A DNA stretch of 64,000 nt from Asticcacaulis sp. SL142 (GTDB lineage Bacteria > Pseudomonadota > Alphaproteobacteria > Caulobacterales > Caulobacteraceae). The notes beneath the pieces were generated by a model. The model saw only the letters and a program-made list of their open reading frames with translations, did not search any database and was not told the DNA's origin. The DNA lies in NCBI RefSeq assembly GCF_026625745.1, contig NZ_CP113061.1, forward strand, positions 3,565,001 to 3,629,000. The letters run 5' to 3'. The translations under genes and the position numbers were made by a program. The first letter of the stretch is position 1; the number at the start of each line of letters is the position of its first letter. Shown in pieces: positions 36,403-46,582 of the stretch.

Positions 36403-37188
36403 CTATTCGTAGAACTCTGGAGCTAGTCGGATCGACTGAATTTGAACCGGATCGTGGAAAAGAATCATCTTCGCCGATCGATCGACGGTTAACGATTTCA
36501 AACGCCGAATAGCTGCCAAGGCCGCGACTTCGTCGGAGCATTCGCCTGGCAGCCGTTCGTGGTCGAAGTTTTCTTGCAGGTCACCGGCGTCGAAAGGCAG
36601 GACAATGGTTTGACCGCTCGGCAGAGTGATGATCGCAGATTGGTGTCCTGGGGTGTGGCCGGCCGTATCTAGCAACTCAAGTCCGGGCATGGCATCCCAG
36701 TCACCGTCTTTCAGATCCCAGTCCATATCCGGCATGCTGTAGTCCTCCCTGAAGTAGGCAAAGCCAGCGTACTCGGAGAAAGCGTAGTCGAATTCTCGAC
36801 GCTGGAGGGAGATGCGCGCGTGCCGGAATCGCTTGAGCGAACCGCAGTGGTCGAGGTGTAGATGCGACAGGATCACATGCTTGACGTCCTCATAGCCGAT
36901 GCCGATAGCTTCAAACTGACGATCAAGCCGGTGATCGCGTCGCACAACTGGCGGCATCAACCCCAGATCGAGGAACTTCTTCCGAACCTGGTCCGGATCA
37001 GCCAGAGTGTCCTCGTTCATGCCGCAATCGAGCATCACCCATCCGTGAGACGTGTCTAGCAAATAGGCGCACACTGGCGCACTCAATATGAAACGTCCAC
37101 CGCGGTCTTTCGTGGAGACGGTTTTGGGTATGAACTCAAATCCACACAGCAGAACAAACAAGCGGCGGACATCGGTCGTCAAACTCAT
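36403..37188 (-). CDS. Metallo-beta-lactamase-fold lactonase (AttM/AiiA-like)
   Basis: 261 aa from ATG 37188 (GTG 37191 is adjacent). Metal ligands are visible: H-L-H-L-D-H-C-G near residues 109-116, a His in G-H-T-P-G-H near 170, the bridging Asp in L-P-F-D-A-G-D near 190, and a final His near 243 (L-F-H-D-P). These match N-acyl-homoserine lactone / gamma-butyrolactone lactonases, which open a lactone ring using two metal ions in the cytoplasm. No quorum-sensing genes are nearby, while an MFS transporter is divergent and an IclR gene convergent. A catabolic lactone role is therefore as likely as quorum quenching. Two direct repeats CTAGGTAGC lie just upstream. Confidence 0.82.
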   Translation of the reverse strand: MSLTTDVRRLFVLLCGFEFIPKTVSTKDRGGRFILSAPVCAYLLDTSHGWVMLDCGMNEDTLADPDQVRKKFLDLGLMPPVVRRDHRLDRQFEAIGIGYEDVKHVILSHLHLDHCGSLKRFRHARISLQRREFDYAFSEYAGFAYFREDYSMPDMDWDLKDGDWDAMPGLELLDTAGHTPGHQSAIITLPSGQTIVLPFDAGDLQENFDHERLPGECSDEVAALAAIRRLKSLTVDRSAKMILFHDPVQIQSIRLAPEFYE

Positions 37189-37201
37189 CACCTTTATACG
37201 T

Positions 37202-37231
37202 CTAGGTAGCTTTTGGCCGAGCCTAGGTAGC
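37202..37231. promoter_or_regulatory. Direct repeats upstream of the lactonase gene
   Basis: CTAGGTAGC occurs at 37202-37210 and 37223-37231, 21 bp apart (two helical turns), 12-40 bp upstream of the lactonase start. This is the phasing of a dimeric regulator site; the adjacent IclR-family protein is a candidate. Confidence 0.4.
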
Positions 37232-37541
37232 CCACGAGGGCGAGACGGACTCGGCTAGACTATGGCTATAGGGGCGGGAGGGGGGCGGATGTATGAGTAA
37301 TTGTGCAAGTTTTGTGGGGAGGTTTGCCAACCTTTATCGCCCGCGACGCGCGTAAAAGTCGATCGCGAGTGCTGTTTGCAACAGAAAGTGCGTTCGATTA
37401 TCGAACAAGCCTGTCTGTCGGTTAGTAACGATGTTGACGCTTATCGTATGACCCTGAATAGTAGCCAGAGTTCGCGTGATCCTTGGCTTAAATGCCGCAC
37501 TAGGCTCATGCTAGTGAACGGTACATTTTCAGGTCAAGACC
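37232..37541. other. Divergent intergenic region
   Basis: About 310 bp between the lactonase operator region and the MFS gene. A plus-strand frame (37301-37777) overlaps the transporter in another frame and is a shadow. No RNA gene seen. Confidence 0.45.
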
Positions 37542-38780
37542 ATGTCAACCTTTGCGAAAAGTTCGAAATCGATGGCGGCGGGGGCGAGCGACTGGTTATC
37601 GATCGCTGTAGTTTACGTTATAACCTTCTTGAGCATGGCCTCAGTGACATGCGTTGTCCCCCTTTTGGGAGATATTCAGAGCTATTCAGGGGCAACGCCC
37701 ACGGCCCTTGGCTTTTCGCTCGCATTGTTTTCAGCACCCTCAGCTATTTTGGCGACTTTTGGAGGCGGGGCCATTGATCGTTTTGGGGCTCGGCCTAGTC
37801 TCATCGTAAGTGCCCTCGTTGCGCTACTCGCCGATCCGGTCGCGTATCTCATGCCGGGCGCGCTCGGACTGAATGTGGCGATGGTGTTGGCGGGGCTTGG
37901 TTTTGCCGGTATCAGTATTGCTGCGCCAGCCCTCATCATGACGACAGTGCAGGGCACGAAGTGCGTGCGTGCGATGTCTGTGTGGTCGACATATCCTTGC
38001 GCCGGCTACGCCGTGGGACTGATTACAGGCGGACAACTGGCCGGAACCGACAACTGGCGGCTGACCTTTGTTGCACACGGGGTAATGTTGGTCTTGGCCC
38101 TTCTATGTACCCCATTCATAGCGAAGCCGACTATAAAGGGGCTTGAAGCAAAAACGACTGAACCTAGCCTTTGGTCGGCCGTACGAAATGTCAAGGTTCT
38201 CCGTTTGGCTATTGGCGCAGGATTGGTCGCCGCAGTGGCCTACGGAACCGGGCTTGTCGCCACCGACGCGCTTACTCGCCTGCATGCAATTCCCATCAGC
38301 CGGGCCACCGCCATTCTCGCGGCAGCCAATGTGCTAAGTGTCGTTGGCGGAATTGCTGCCGGCATCTTGATGACGAGGCGCGTTCCCACGGCCTATTTGT
38401 TCATGGGCATTGTTGGTTTGTGTATTGCAGCGCAGTTTTTGTTATTTCAGCCTGCTATGCCACTGGGACTAGCACTTTTTGCCCTGGCCGGTTGGATGGG
38501 CCTGAAGGGCATGGCCATCGCCATATCCATGGCTTTGTTGCCGCAGGTTGTTAGTGAGCGCGTGGGCAGTGGGGCAGCCGCGGGTATTGTTGGTCAGGTC
38601 ATCTCTTTAATGGCGTTCGCCGTGCCACCCATATATTTCGCAGCCTTAGAGCGTCAGGGCTGGAATGAGTATATAATCTACGCCTGTGTAGGGCTTTTGG
38701 TCAGTTTACTGGTCCTGCCTCTTTGGCGCCGTCCATCCATGCCTTCGGCGCATTCCGCACTCGGCGCAGGCTTAGAATAG
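37542..38780 (+). CDS. MFS transporter
   Basis: 412 aa with 12 predicted membrane helices. The loop 2-3 motif G-G-G-A-I-D-R-F-G-A-R-P is at about residues 73-84, and a P-C-A-G-Y-A-V-G-L-I-T-G-G segment lies in helix 5. It resembles the cyanate/organic-anion (CynX/NimT-like) branch more than sugar porters, but this is a soft call. It is divergent from the lactonase gene and upstream of the lipase-like gene. Start ATG 37542 has AGG about 10 bases upstream. Confidence 0.82.
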   Translation: MSTFAKSSKSMAAGASDWLSIAVVYVITFLSMASVTCVVPLLGDIQSYSGATPTALGFSLALFSAPSAILATFGGGAIDRFGARPSLIVSALVALLADPVAYLMPGALGLNVAMVLAGLGFAGISIAAPALIMTTVQGTKCVRAMSVWSTYPCAGYAVGLITGGQLAGTDNWRLTFVAHGVMLVLALLCTPFIAKPTIKGLEAKTTEPSLWSAVRNVKVLRLAIGAGLVAAVAYGTGLVATDALTRLHAIPISRATAILAAANVLSVVGGIAAGILMTRRVPTAYLFMGIVGLCIAAQFLLFQPAMPLGLALFALAGWMGLKGMAIAISMALLPQVVSERVGSGAAAGIVGQVISLMAFAVPPIYFAALERQGWNEYIIYACVGLLVSLLVLPLWRRPSMPSAHSALGAGLE

Positions 38781-38912
38781 TTGTCTCCCAAACAACTAAA
38801 CTTCCAAAACTATCCATTTAATCCCGCTCGCTGCGGCTTAAAATGATCTCGCAACAGACCTCTCATTGTGAGTTGATCTGGAATTAACGACCGGCGTGGA
38901 GTATCTCTGATT

Positions 38913-40181
38913 ATGCGTGGCAGAACGGCGAAATCGATTTGGCTTGCGTTTACAGTTTGCGCGATGCCCTTTGCAACAGTCGCTGAGACCTGGAATGGCG
39001 ATGGTGGCGTGACACCTTTCTACCGCTGGGAAGGGCCGATCCCCACAAAAGCGGGGACAATGCTGCGTCGTGAGTTAGCGTCACCAGAGGCGTCCCTGCA
39101 GCAAGCGGTGCGGACCGAGCGGATTCTCTACAGTTCAATTGACTGGCTCAATCCGGACAAACCCACCATAGTCTCTGGCATGGTTTTCTTTCCGAAGGGC
39201 GCAATGCCTAAAGGCGGATGGCCCATTATCGCCTGGGCCCACGGGACGACTGGCGTAGCGGACGTTTGTGCGCCATCCTTCCTGCCGAGATCCGACCGGG
39301 ACAAGGATTATCTGAACGCCTGGCTTGAGGCGGGTTTTGCAATTGTCGCAACCGACTACGAGGGATTGGGTACGCCGGGACCGCACCCCTACTTGCAATA
39401 CAAGTCAGAGGCGATATCCGTGCTTGACAGTTTAAGGGCGGCTCAGAACGCCTACCCTAATCTCCTGCGTGATGACCAGATCATTATTATGGGGCAGTCT
39501 CAGGGCGGTGGGGCGGCGTTGGCCGCTGCCTACCTTGCCCCATCTTACGCACCGGAACTCAAAATTAAAGGAACAGTAGCAACGGGTCCGGTAGCGCACA
39601 CTCAGAATTTTGGAAAAGCCCATCAGGAACCATTACCCGGTATATTCGCGGATCCCTCAGACTACTCCAATACAGCGTTTGAAATTTTGTACTTCCTGGG
39701 CACTATCCGCTCTATGGACAGCGCGGGCATAAAAGCAGAAGATTACATATCTGAGGCGGGCCTGCCCATGTTGCGCAAAGCGCAATCGAGTTGTTTCTGG
39801 GATCTGATCGGCTACGCTAACGAGATTAAACTCAGCATCCCGGATATGTATAAGAAGGATATACAGGCCCTGACGACGCAGGCGGAAAAGGTGAGTGCGT
39901 TTCCGGACGCTAAAATCCAGACGCCGGTCTTTACAGGCACCGGTCAGGCCGACGTCGTGGCCCAGAGCAACTTTCAGTACAATTTCATCTCAGCCATGTG
40001 TGTGGCGGGGACCTCGGTGGAGTGGCGCTATTATCCCAATGCCACCCATAGCAGCGCCGTCATGCGCTCGCGCGTTGACAGTCCGGCATTCATCGAGAAA
40101 GTTCTGCACGGTAAAAAGCCTCAAAATCGTTGCGGCGAACTCGTGCCGCCCGGGCCTGCGCAAGAACCGGAAGCGGAATAA
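38913..40181 (+). CDS. Exported secretory-lipase-family alpha/beta hydrolase
   Basis: 422 aa. Signal peptide about residues 1-24 (ending V-A-E). The LIP-family pattern (fungal-type secretory lipase): W-A-H-G-T-T-G near residue 108 with a D-V-C-A-P-S Cys segment, G-Q-S-Q-G-G-G-A-A nucleophile elbow (Ser ~196), and a C-terminal T-G-T-G-Q-A-D (acid) and N-A-T-H-S-S-A-V (His ~388). Cys residues near 121, 289 and 363 could form disulfides. It is exported to the periplasm or beyond and hydrolyses an ester, substrate unknown. It stands between the MFS gene and the convergent LysR gene. Confidence 0.83.
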   Translation: MRGRTAKSIWLAFTVCAMPFATVAETWNGDGGVTPFYRWEGPIPTKAGTMLRRELASPEASLQQAVRTERILYSSIDWLNPDKPTIVSGMVFFPKGAMPKGGWPIIAWAHGTTGVADVCAPSFLPRSDRDKDYLNAWLEAGFAIVATDYEGLGTPGPHPYLQYKSEAISVLDSLRAAQNAYPNLLRDDQIIIMGQSQGGGAALAAAYLAPSYAPELKIKGTVATGPVAHTQNFGKAHQEPLPGIFADPSDYSNTAFEILYFLGTIRSMDSAGIKAEDYISEAGLPMLRKAQSSCFWDLIGYANEIKLSIPDMYKKDIQALTTQAEKVSAFPDAKIQTPVFTGTGQADVVAQSNFQYNFISAMCVAGTSVEWRYYPNATHSSAVMRSRVDSPAFIEKVLHGKKPQNRCGELVPPGPAQEPEAE

Positions 40182-40201
40182 GGAGATCTTTTACCTCAGC
40201 G

Positions 40202-41134
40202 TCATTTGGCGCTGCGGGCCGCACTGTCCATCAAATGCTTTAGGAATTGCGGGATGAGGCCAGAAAGTGGGCCCTGCCGTGTGATGGCCGAGATACGGCT
40301 GTTGATACCGAAGACTTTGGGAGATACCTTCCTAAAGGTGCTCTTGTCAGGAAGCGCTTCAACATAATGATCAGGCAGGTAACCGAGATAGCGGCTGGAG
40401 CGAAGCAGGATAGCAATCGCTTCAATGTGGTTGACGGTTGCGGTACGGTGCACAAAACCTTCAATTTTCAGTTTTCCCATCCCCGTTATGAAGGGGTAGC
40501 CGACATATTCGAGTGCCGTCAGGTCCGCCTCGGTTACGTCCGGTCCGTGCGCGTCCCAGAGCGGATGTGTAGATGAACAATAGAGATTGCTCCATTCCTC
40601 GTAGAGGAAATGGTACTGGAGTTGCTCCATATGCCGTCGTTCGAACACGATGCCCAGGTCAAGGCGTCCATCAATGATGTCCTGTTCGACGCGGTTGGAG
40701 GTCATGAAGCTGACGTTCAGGTAGATGTTTGGGTAGATGCGCTTGAACGAGTCTATGGCGGCGGCTAGGGGTTGCTGAGGCGCCGAAACCATGGCGTCAA
40801 TAATGCCGATCCGTAGGGCGCCTACCGGATTCGCATACATATCTCGGATGGTGCTCTCGAAACTTTCCAACTGCTCAAAGAGTTTGACGCACGCTTCGTA
40901 AACATGGACGCCTTCGGATGTCAGAGCAAAGCCCCGACGGCCGCGGTCACAAAGCCGCACGCCGAGACGGACTTCCAGATCTTTGATATAGCGGCTTATG
41001 GAAGGCAGGCCGACCTGAAGCTCGGATTCAGCCGGCACGAACCCGCCGTGCCTGACCACGGTGGCAAAGGTTCGCAGCAGCCGCAGATCATTGTCACTTA
41101 TTCGTCCGCTAAAGCGCTTGAGGCTAAGGTCCAT
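40202..41134 (-). CDS. LysR family transcriptional regulator
   Basis: 310 aa. Winged HTH at about residues 14-75 (L-R-L-L-R-T-F-A-T-V-V-R-H-G-G-F-V-P-A-E-S-E-L ... S-I-S-R-Y-I-K-D-L-E-V-R-L-G), followed by a substrate-binding effector domain (~100-300). It is transcribed in the same direction as, and 5' to 3' away from, the allophanate hydrolase gene (86 bp between). It could be expressed by read-through from the carboxylase operon or from its own promoter. Target unknown; the operon already has its own NikR-like regulator. Confidence 0.88.
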   Translation of the reverse strand: MDLSLKRFSGRISDNDLRLLRTFATVVRHGGFVPAESELQVGLPSISRYIKDLEVRLGVRLCDRGRRGFALTSEGVHVYEACVKLFEQLESFESTIRDMYANPVGALRIGIIDAMVSAPQQPLAAAIDSFKRIYPNIYLNVSFMTSNRVEQDIIDGRLDLGIVFERRHMEQLQYHFLYEEWSNLYCSSTHPLWDAHGPDVTEADLTALEYVGYPFITGMGKLKIEGFVHRTATVNHIEAIAILLRSSRYLGYLPDHYVEALPDKSTFRKVSPKVFGINSRISAITRQGPLSGLIPQFLKHLMDSAARSAK

Positions 41135-41220
41135 ACATGTACTCCAAACGAGGTCTCACCCGCGCGGTAACCCGTAAAGCCGAACCGGGATGCTCACCAG
41201 AGAGGCATAGACCCATTCTC

Positions 41221-42986
41221 CTAATCTTTAGAGGCTAAGTAGGCGCGCCAGCCCCCGAGGTCAGTGACATCGGTGGCGTCCACAATAGCACGCGGTTCAG
41301 CAACGAAGCCTTTCACCTGTTCGCCGCTGGCGAGCGTAACCGTCCCGATAGCCAGAGGCGGCGGCACCTCAGCGACAAAACTACCAAAAGCCGCGACATC
41401 CAATTCATAGACCTCAACTTCAATGGCGGCGCCGCCGGCGTCGTGAATTAGGGCAGGCTTCGGGGGCACCGTGTCGGCCATAGCATAGAGCTTATAGGTC
41501 GCTGCGGTTTTGGTTTTTTCAACGAACTTCGCTTCACGTGAGGTCAACTGCCAGTGCAGCGGCATGCCTTCCAGGTGCGCCCCAACGACGCTAAGTTTAA
41601 TCGTGTCCATTCGAGAGTCCTGTGTAAGATCATATTCGGGGATTGGGTAGGCGTTATGACCGTCCCATTTCGCGGCGAGGTTAAAAAGCGTGGCGTCTGT
41701 CGCAGCGGGGCCAATGAAGGTGATGCCGAAGCCCGTTCCATTCTGGCGGAAACCGGCTGGGACAGCGATTGCCGCCATATCCAGCAAATTGACGAAGTTG
41801 GTATAGAGACCGAGATTGGCATTCAACGTCAGCGGCGAGGCCAGCATTTCCTGAACGCGATAGATGGTCGGCGCGGTCGGTAGCATGAGGACATCGATGT
41901 TTCTCCATAGCCCGTCGGCGTAGCGCTTGTAGCCAGCGAGCTTATATATGCCCTCGAAAGTGTCTACGCCGCTGACACTGAGGCCGCCCTCAACGATCTG
42001 ACGAACGGTTGGATCGAGTGCATCGGGGGAGGTTTTCAGGAAGTACTTGATGGCGGCGGTTCTTTCGGCGACCCAGGGGCCGGAGTAGAGCAAGGCGGCG
42101 GCGGCGCTCAGCGGCGCCAGGTCAATCTCAACCAGTTCGAACCCTAGTGTCTTCAGCCTGTTCAGCGCTTCGCCATAGAGATATTCAGACTGGAAATCGC
42201 CGCACCAGTTAAGCTGAGACGCGTTCGCGACGCCAATGCGATGCACGCTGCGTTTTTTATCCGGCACGTCTTTCGAATAGTCGTCCGTCGTGTCGTAACC
42301 GCCCACCACGCTATCGATAAGCGCCGCATCCCGGGGATCATCAGTGAAGACGGTGATGCAGTCCAGCGTCCGGCAAGCAGGGACAAGGCCCGTCGTGCTC
42401 CAGCGGCCTTTTGTAGGCTTATACCCCGTCAAGTGATTGAACGCGGCCGGTACGCGGCCTGAGCCAGCGGTATCTGTGCCGAAGGCAAAAGCCACAAGCC
42501 CGGCGGCGGTGGCGACGGCCGAGCCTGAACTTGACCCACCACTGACATAGGCGCGGTTGAATACGCAACGCGGGGCCCCATAGGGGCTGCGGCTTCCGTT
42601 CAACCCTGTGGCAAACTGATCAAGATTGGTCTTGCCGACGAGAATGGCTCCGGCGTCCAACGCCTTTTGACCACGGTCGCGTTGGCCCTGGCCGTATAGG
42701 CAAAATCGGGACACGCGGCTGTCGTCTCGAAGCCTATCGCATCAATATTGTCCTTTACCGCGAAGGGGACGCCTGCCAAGGGCAAACGCTCACCGGCTTT
42801 CACGCGTTCATCTATCTCACGCGCACGCAGACGTAAGGCCGCGTCATCGGCACGAGCTATCCACGCCTGGGGTTGACGTCGGTCATAGTCGGCGAGCCGG
42901 GCGATGACGTTTTCGATCACATCTCTCGCTGACGTTCGGTGGCTATTGACGGCATCGGCGATTTTTCCAACGTGCAGGCGTTCCAT
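41221..42986 (-). pseudogene. atzF: Allophanate hydrolase, frameshifted by one base
   Basis: From ATG 42986 the amidase-signature N-terminus reads normally to A-N-A-T-V-V-K-R (K in A-V-K-D-N catalytic), then leaves frame at 42663-42664. In the other frame A-L-D-A-G-A-I-L-V-G-K-T-N-L-D-Q-F continues, with the Ser triad region S-G-G-S-S-S-G-S and T-D-T-A-G-S. It runs through the C-terminal domain to the stop at 41221, about 587 aa in total. Adding one G to AAAAGG restores the whole protein. It converts allophanate to ammonia and CO2, the last step of the pathway. Either a recent inactivating deletion or a sequencing error in a homopolymer. Its start overlaps the carboxylase stop. Confidence 0.85.
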
Positions 42987-45900
42987 CAAACAGCCTCCAA
43001 GGCCAGTAGAGGTGCCCCCGGATTAACCGTCTTACCCTCGTCGACATAAACGGCCCGGACGATGCCTTTATAGGGCGCTGCGATACTGCATTCAGTCTTC
43101 ATGGCTTCGACTATGGCGATTATGGCGCCTTTCTCGACCGTGTGTCCGGGTTTAACATTCACCTTCCAGATCGAGCCGCCAAAAGGAGACTCGACCAATT
43201 CGCTGCCCGCTGGAGCGATTATGTCTTTGGAATCGCCGTCCGTGGCAGAATCGGCGGTCAGTGATGCGACGCGATCAAACTCGCCGCGGCGCTGCCAGTC
43301 TTCGCGTTCAGCAAGGAAGGCAGCTTCGCGAGTCGCCTGAAAAGTCTCGATGCTTTCGGCGTTTTCGTGCAAAAAGGCACGATAATCCTTCAGGCGAAAT
43401 ACGCTGTCTTCGACTTTGATGGCGCGTCGACCGAGAGGAAAGTCACGGCGCCAGATGTTAAGTTCCTCGTGGCTGACCGGGAAGAAACGGATCTGATCGA
43501 AGAACCGAAGAAGCCAGGGTTTGCCATCGACGAATGCATCGGTTTGTCGATAGGTGTTCCAAACCTGGATTGTACGGCCAAACAACTGATAGCCTCCAGG
43601 GCCTTCCATGCCGTAGATGCACATGTAAGCTCCGCCGATACCGACGACATTCGGAGGTGTCCAGGTGCGCGCAGGATTGTATTTCGTCGTTACGAGGCGA
43701 TGACGTGGGTCGGTGGGCGTGGCGACCGGGGCGCCGAGGTATACGTCGCCGAGGCCCATCACAAGGTAACTGGCATCGAAAACGATGCGCCTGACATCGT
43801 CTACACTGCCCAGGCCATTTACGCGACGGATGAACTCGATGTTGTCCGGACACCAGGGGGCGTCGTCTCGTACCGAAGCCATGTATTTGTCGATAGTCTG
43901 GTAAATGGCGGGGTCGCCCCAACTCAGAGGAAGATGGACGATACGTGAAGGGATTTCGAAATCATCGAGTGTACCCAGTCGATCCTCGGCCGCTTGCAAG
44001 GCGTCGAGGAGCTCGGCTTGTGGCAGTATTCGGCTATCAAAATGTATCTGAATCGAGCGGATGCCAGGGGTGATATCGATGATGCCATCGAGTTTAGCGG
44101 CTTCGATCTCCAGCAGAAGGGCGTGAACACGTAGTCTGAGCTCCAGGTCGAGGACAATGGGGCCATATTCTACCAGCAAGTGTCGATCTCCCTGTCGCCG
44201 GTATACGACGGCAGGTCTGTCACCGCAGCCGTCAACCGAGCGCAGTACAGGAGATGCGCAGGGGGTAAAATCGGGCAGGGACGCTGGGGTCGACAACGAG
44301 CTGATCAGAGCATCCTGCGCCTGCTCGGCGGCGACCGCGAAGGCATCGTCTACCGGCACAAAGCGGACGGTGTCGCCCGGTGCCAGTTGCCCGACCTTCC
44401 ATATATCGGCTTGGATGACCACAAAGGGGCAAACAAATCCACCGAGCGACGGCCCGTCCGGACCGAGGATAATCGGCATGTCCCCGGTGAAATCAACGGC
44501 ACCAATAGCATATGCGTTATCGTGAATGTTGGAGGGATGCAGACCGGCTTCGCCGCCATCCTTACGCGCCCACTCCGGTTTGGGGCCGGAGAGGCGGATG
44601 CCGGTGCGGTTAGAATTGTAGTGCACTTTCCACGCCGTCCCGGCGACCATTTCGATGTCAGCCGGTGTGAAAAAATCAGGCGCGCCATGCGGACCGTAGA
44701 GCACGCGCAGGTTCCATTCGCGCGTAATTTCGGGATGCAGCGTTTCGGGTAGGGCGGCCTCGATGGTGGGTACGGCGACGTTTAGGTGAAGGGTATCACC
44801 CGTGGTGACGCCCCGCCCGGCGTGGCCCCCGAATTCGCCCAGTACGAAGGCTGAACGGCTGCCGAGATAGGTCGGAACGTCGAACCCGCCCGCCACGAGA
44901 AGATATCCGCGCAGACCCGCGCCGCTGACACGTCCTACCTTGAGAGTCTGCCCCGCACCGACCGCAAAGGGCGTGTAGAGCGGCACAGCCTGTCCGTCGA
45001 GTGTTGCCTCAAAGGCAGCTCCCGTTAGGCAAGCCCGGGTCGCACCGTTGAAGGTGAGCGTTGGCCCGGCAACGGTGAACTCAACGCCCGTCGCCTCTTC
45101 TACGTTACCCAGTAGGCGGTTGCCAAGCCGGAACGCCAGGGAATCCATAGGGCCTGAGGGCGGGACGCCCACATCCCAGTAACCTTGCCGTCCCGGATAG
45201 TCCTGAATCGTCGTGGCTGGGCCACCGGACAGTACTTTGACTGTATTAGGCGTATAGCTAATCTGTTCCAGCGCTCGCGTTGAGACCTTGCCGCTTGTGA
45301 AGGCTTCAGAACGCACCACGGTCCGCAGCCAGTCTAGATTCGTCTCGATACCGGCCAGGATGGTGTTATCCAGGGCTTCGGCCAAAGCCTTCGCCGCCGT
45401 GTCGCGGTTGGATGCGGTGACAATCAGCTTGGCCAGCATGGGGTCGTAGAAGGCGCTCACGTCGGAACCCGATGCTACCCAGCCATCCACGCGCGGCCCT
45501 TTCGGGAAGCTCACCTCAATCAGGCGACCCGACGATGGCCGATAGCCTTCGGCGGGGTCTTCCGCGTAAAGCCGGACTTGGATCGACGCACCTTTGGCGA
45601 CGACGGCGTCTTTCAGGAAGCTGAAGTCACCCGCTGCCCCCCGGATCATCCATTCGACCAGATCCACGCCGGTCACCTGTTCCGTCACGCCATGCTCGAC
45701 CTGGAGACGGGTGTTGACTTCGAGGAAGAAAAAGTCGTCGCGATCGGCGTCGTAGAGGAACTCGACCGTGCCCGCAGATTTATAGTTTGCGCCAGACGCC
45801 AGACGCACAGCGGCGTCCATAAGGGCCTGACGTGTCATCTCAGGCAAGTGCGGAGCGGGGGTTTCTTCAACGACCTTCTGATTGCGGCGCTGCAGGGAAC

Positions 45901-46582
45901 AGTCCCGCTCTCCCAGAGCAATGACATTGCCCTGGCCATCACCAAAAACCTGAACCTCAATATGGCGAGCGATCGCGACATAGCGCTCAAGGAAGACCCC
46001 GCCGTCACCGAAGTTTCCTGCCCCGAGGCGCGCCACGGTCGAAAAACCTTCACGGATGTCAGTCGCGTCATGGCAAACCTTCATGCCAATGCCGCCGCCG
46101 CCCGCCGTGGCTTTCAGGATAACGGGATAGCCGATACTGCTGGCAGCTTCTATCGCGGCCGCTTCGTCTGTCAGCAGGTCTGTGCCCGGGGCCAAGGGTA
46201 CGCCCAGAGCCTGAGCCATGTCGCGCGCTGTATGCTTCAGGCCAAAAGCACGAATGTTGTCAGGTGTGGGACCGATGAATACAATACCCTCTGCCGCACA
46301 GCGTTCGGCGAAAGCGGTATTCTCCGATAGAAAACCATAACCCGGATGAATGGCCTGAGCGCCTGTATCGCGCGCAGCCCTGAGAATAGCGTCAACATTT
46401 AAATAGCTGTCGCGAGCTGGTGAGAGGCCTATATGAACCGCTTCATCCGCCTCCGCGACGTGTAAGGAGCCCGCATCGGCGTCGCTAAATACCGCGACCG
46501 AAGCAATACCCATTTTTTTAAGGGTGCGAATGATGCGACAGGCGATCGCGCCACGATTGGCAATCAGGACTTTAGTGAACAT
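42986..46582 (-). CDS. Biotin-dependent urea/guanidine carboxylase
   Basis: 1198 aa. Domains in order: biotin carboxylase (1-450; A-N-R-G-A-I-A-C-R-I at 8-17, G-G-G-G-I-G-M-K ATP-grasp loop near 162), KipA-like and KipI-like carboxyltransferase halves (~465-1000), a linker of DUF1989-independent type, and a C-terminal biotinyl domain with biotin Lys in V-E-A-M-K-T-E (near 1165). It carboxylates urea to allophanate or guanidine to carboxyguanidine. The two DUF1989 genes directly upstream favour guanidine, because that pair hydrolyses carboxyguanidine in characterised systems. Overlaps: 11 bp with the upstream DUF1989 gene, 3 bp with atzF. Cytoplasmic, ATP- and biotin-dependent. Confidence 0.92.
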   Translation of the reverse strand: MFTKVLIANRGAIACRIIRTLKKMGIASVAVFSDADAGSLHVAEADEAVHIGLSPARDSYLNVDAILRAARDTGAQAIHPGYGFLSENTAFAERCAAEGIVFIGPTPDNIRAFGLKHTARDMAQALGVPLAPGTDLLTDEAAAIEAASSIGYPVILKATAGGGGIGMKVCHDATDIREGFSTVARLGAGNFGDGGVFLERYVAIARHIEVQVFGDGQGNVIALGERDCSLQRRNQKVVEETPAPHLPEMTRQALMDAAVRLASGANYKSAGTVEFLYDADRDDFFFLEVNTRLQVEHGVTEQVTGVDLVEWMIRGAAGDFSFLKDAVVAKGASIQVRLYAEDPAEGYRPSSGRLIEVSFPKGPRVDGWVASGSDVSAFYDPMLAKLIVTASNRDTAAKALAEALDNTILAGIETNLDWLRTVVRSEAFTSGKVSTRALEQISYTPNTVKVLSGGPATTIQDYPGRQGYWDVGVPPSGPMDSLAFRLGNRLLGNVEEATGVEFTVAGPTLTFNGATRACLTGAAFEATLDGQAVPLYTPFAVGAGQTLKVGRVSGAGLRGYLLVAGGFDVPTYLGSRSAFVLGEFGGHAGRGVTTGDTLHLNVAVPTIEAALPETLHPEITREWNLRVLYGPHGAPDFFTPADIEMVAGTAWKVHYNSNRTGIRLSGPKPEWARKDGGEAGLHPSNIHDNAYAIGAVDFTGDMPIILGPDGPSLGGFVCPFVVIQADIWKVGQLAPGDTVRFVPVDDAFAVAAEQAQDALISSLSTPASLPDFTPCASPVLRSVDGCGDRPAVVYRRQGDRHLLVEYGPIVLDLELRLRVHALLLEIEAAKLDGIIDITPGIRSIQIHFDSRILPQAELLDALQAAEDRLGTLDDFEIPSRIVHLPLSWGDPAIYQTIDKYMASVRDDAPWCPDNIEFIRRVNGLGSVDDVRRIVFDASYLVMGLGDVYLGAPVATPTDPRHRLVTTKYNPARTWTPPNVVGIGGAYMCIYGMEGPGGYQLFGRTIQVWNTYRQTDAFVDGKPWLLRFFDQIRFFPVSHEELNIWRRDFPLGRRAIKVEDSVFRLKDYRAFLHENAESIETFQATREAAFLAEREDWQRRGEFDRVASLTADSATDGDSKDIIAPAGSELVESPFGGSIWKVNVKPGHTVEKGAIIAIVEAMKTECSIAAPYKGIVRAVYVDEGKTVNPGAPLLALEAV

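Noticed and set aside
37301-37777. 158-residue plus-strand frame upstream of the MFS gene
   Set aside because: It runs over the start of the MFS gene in another frame, is Cys-rich and lacks protein-like character; a shadow.
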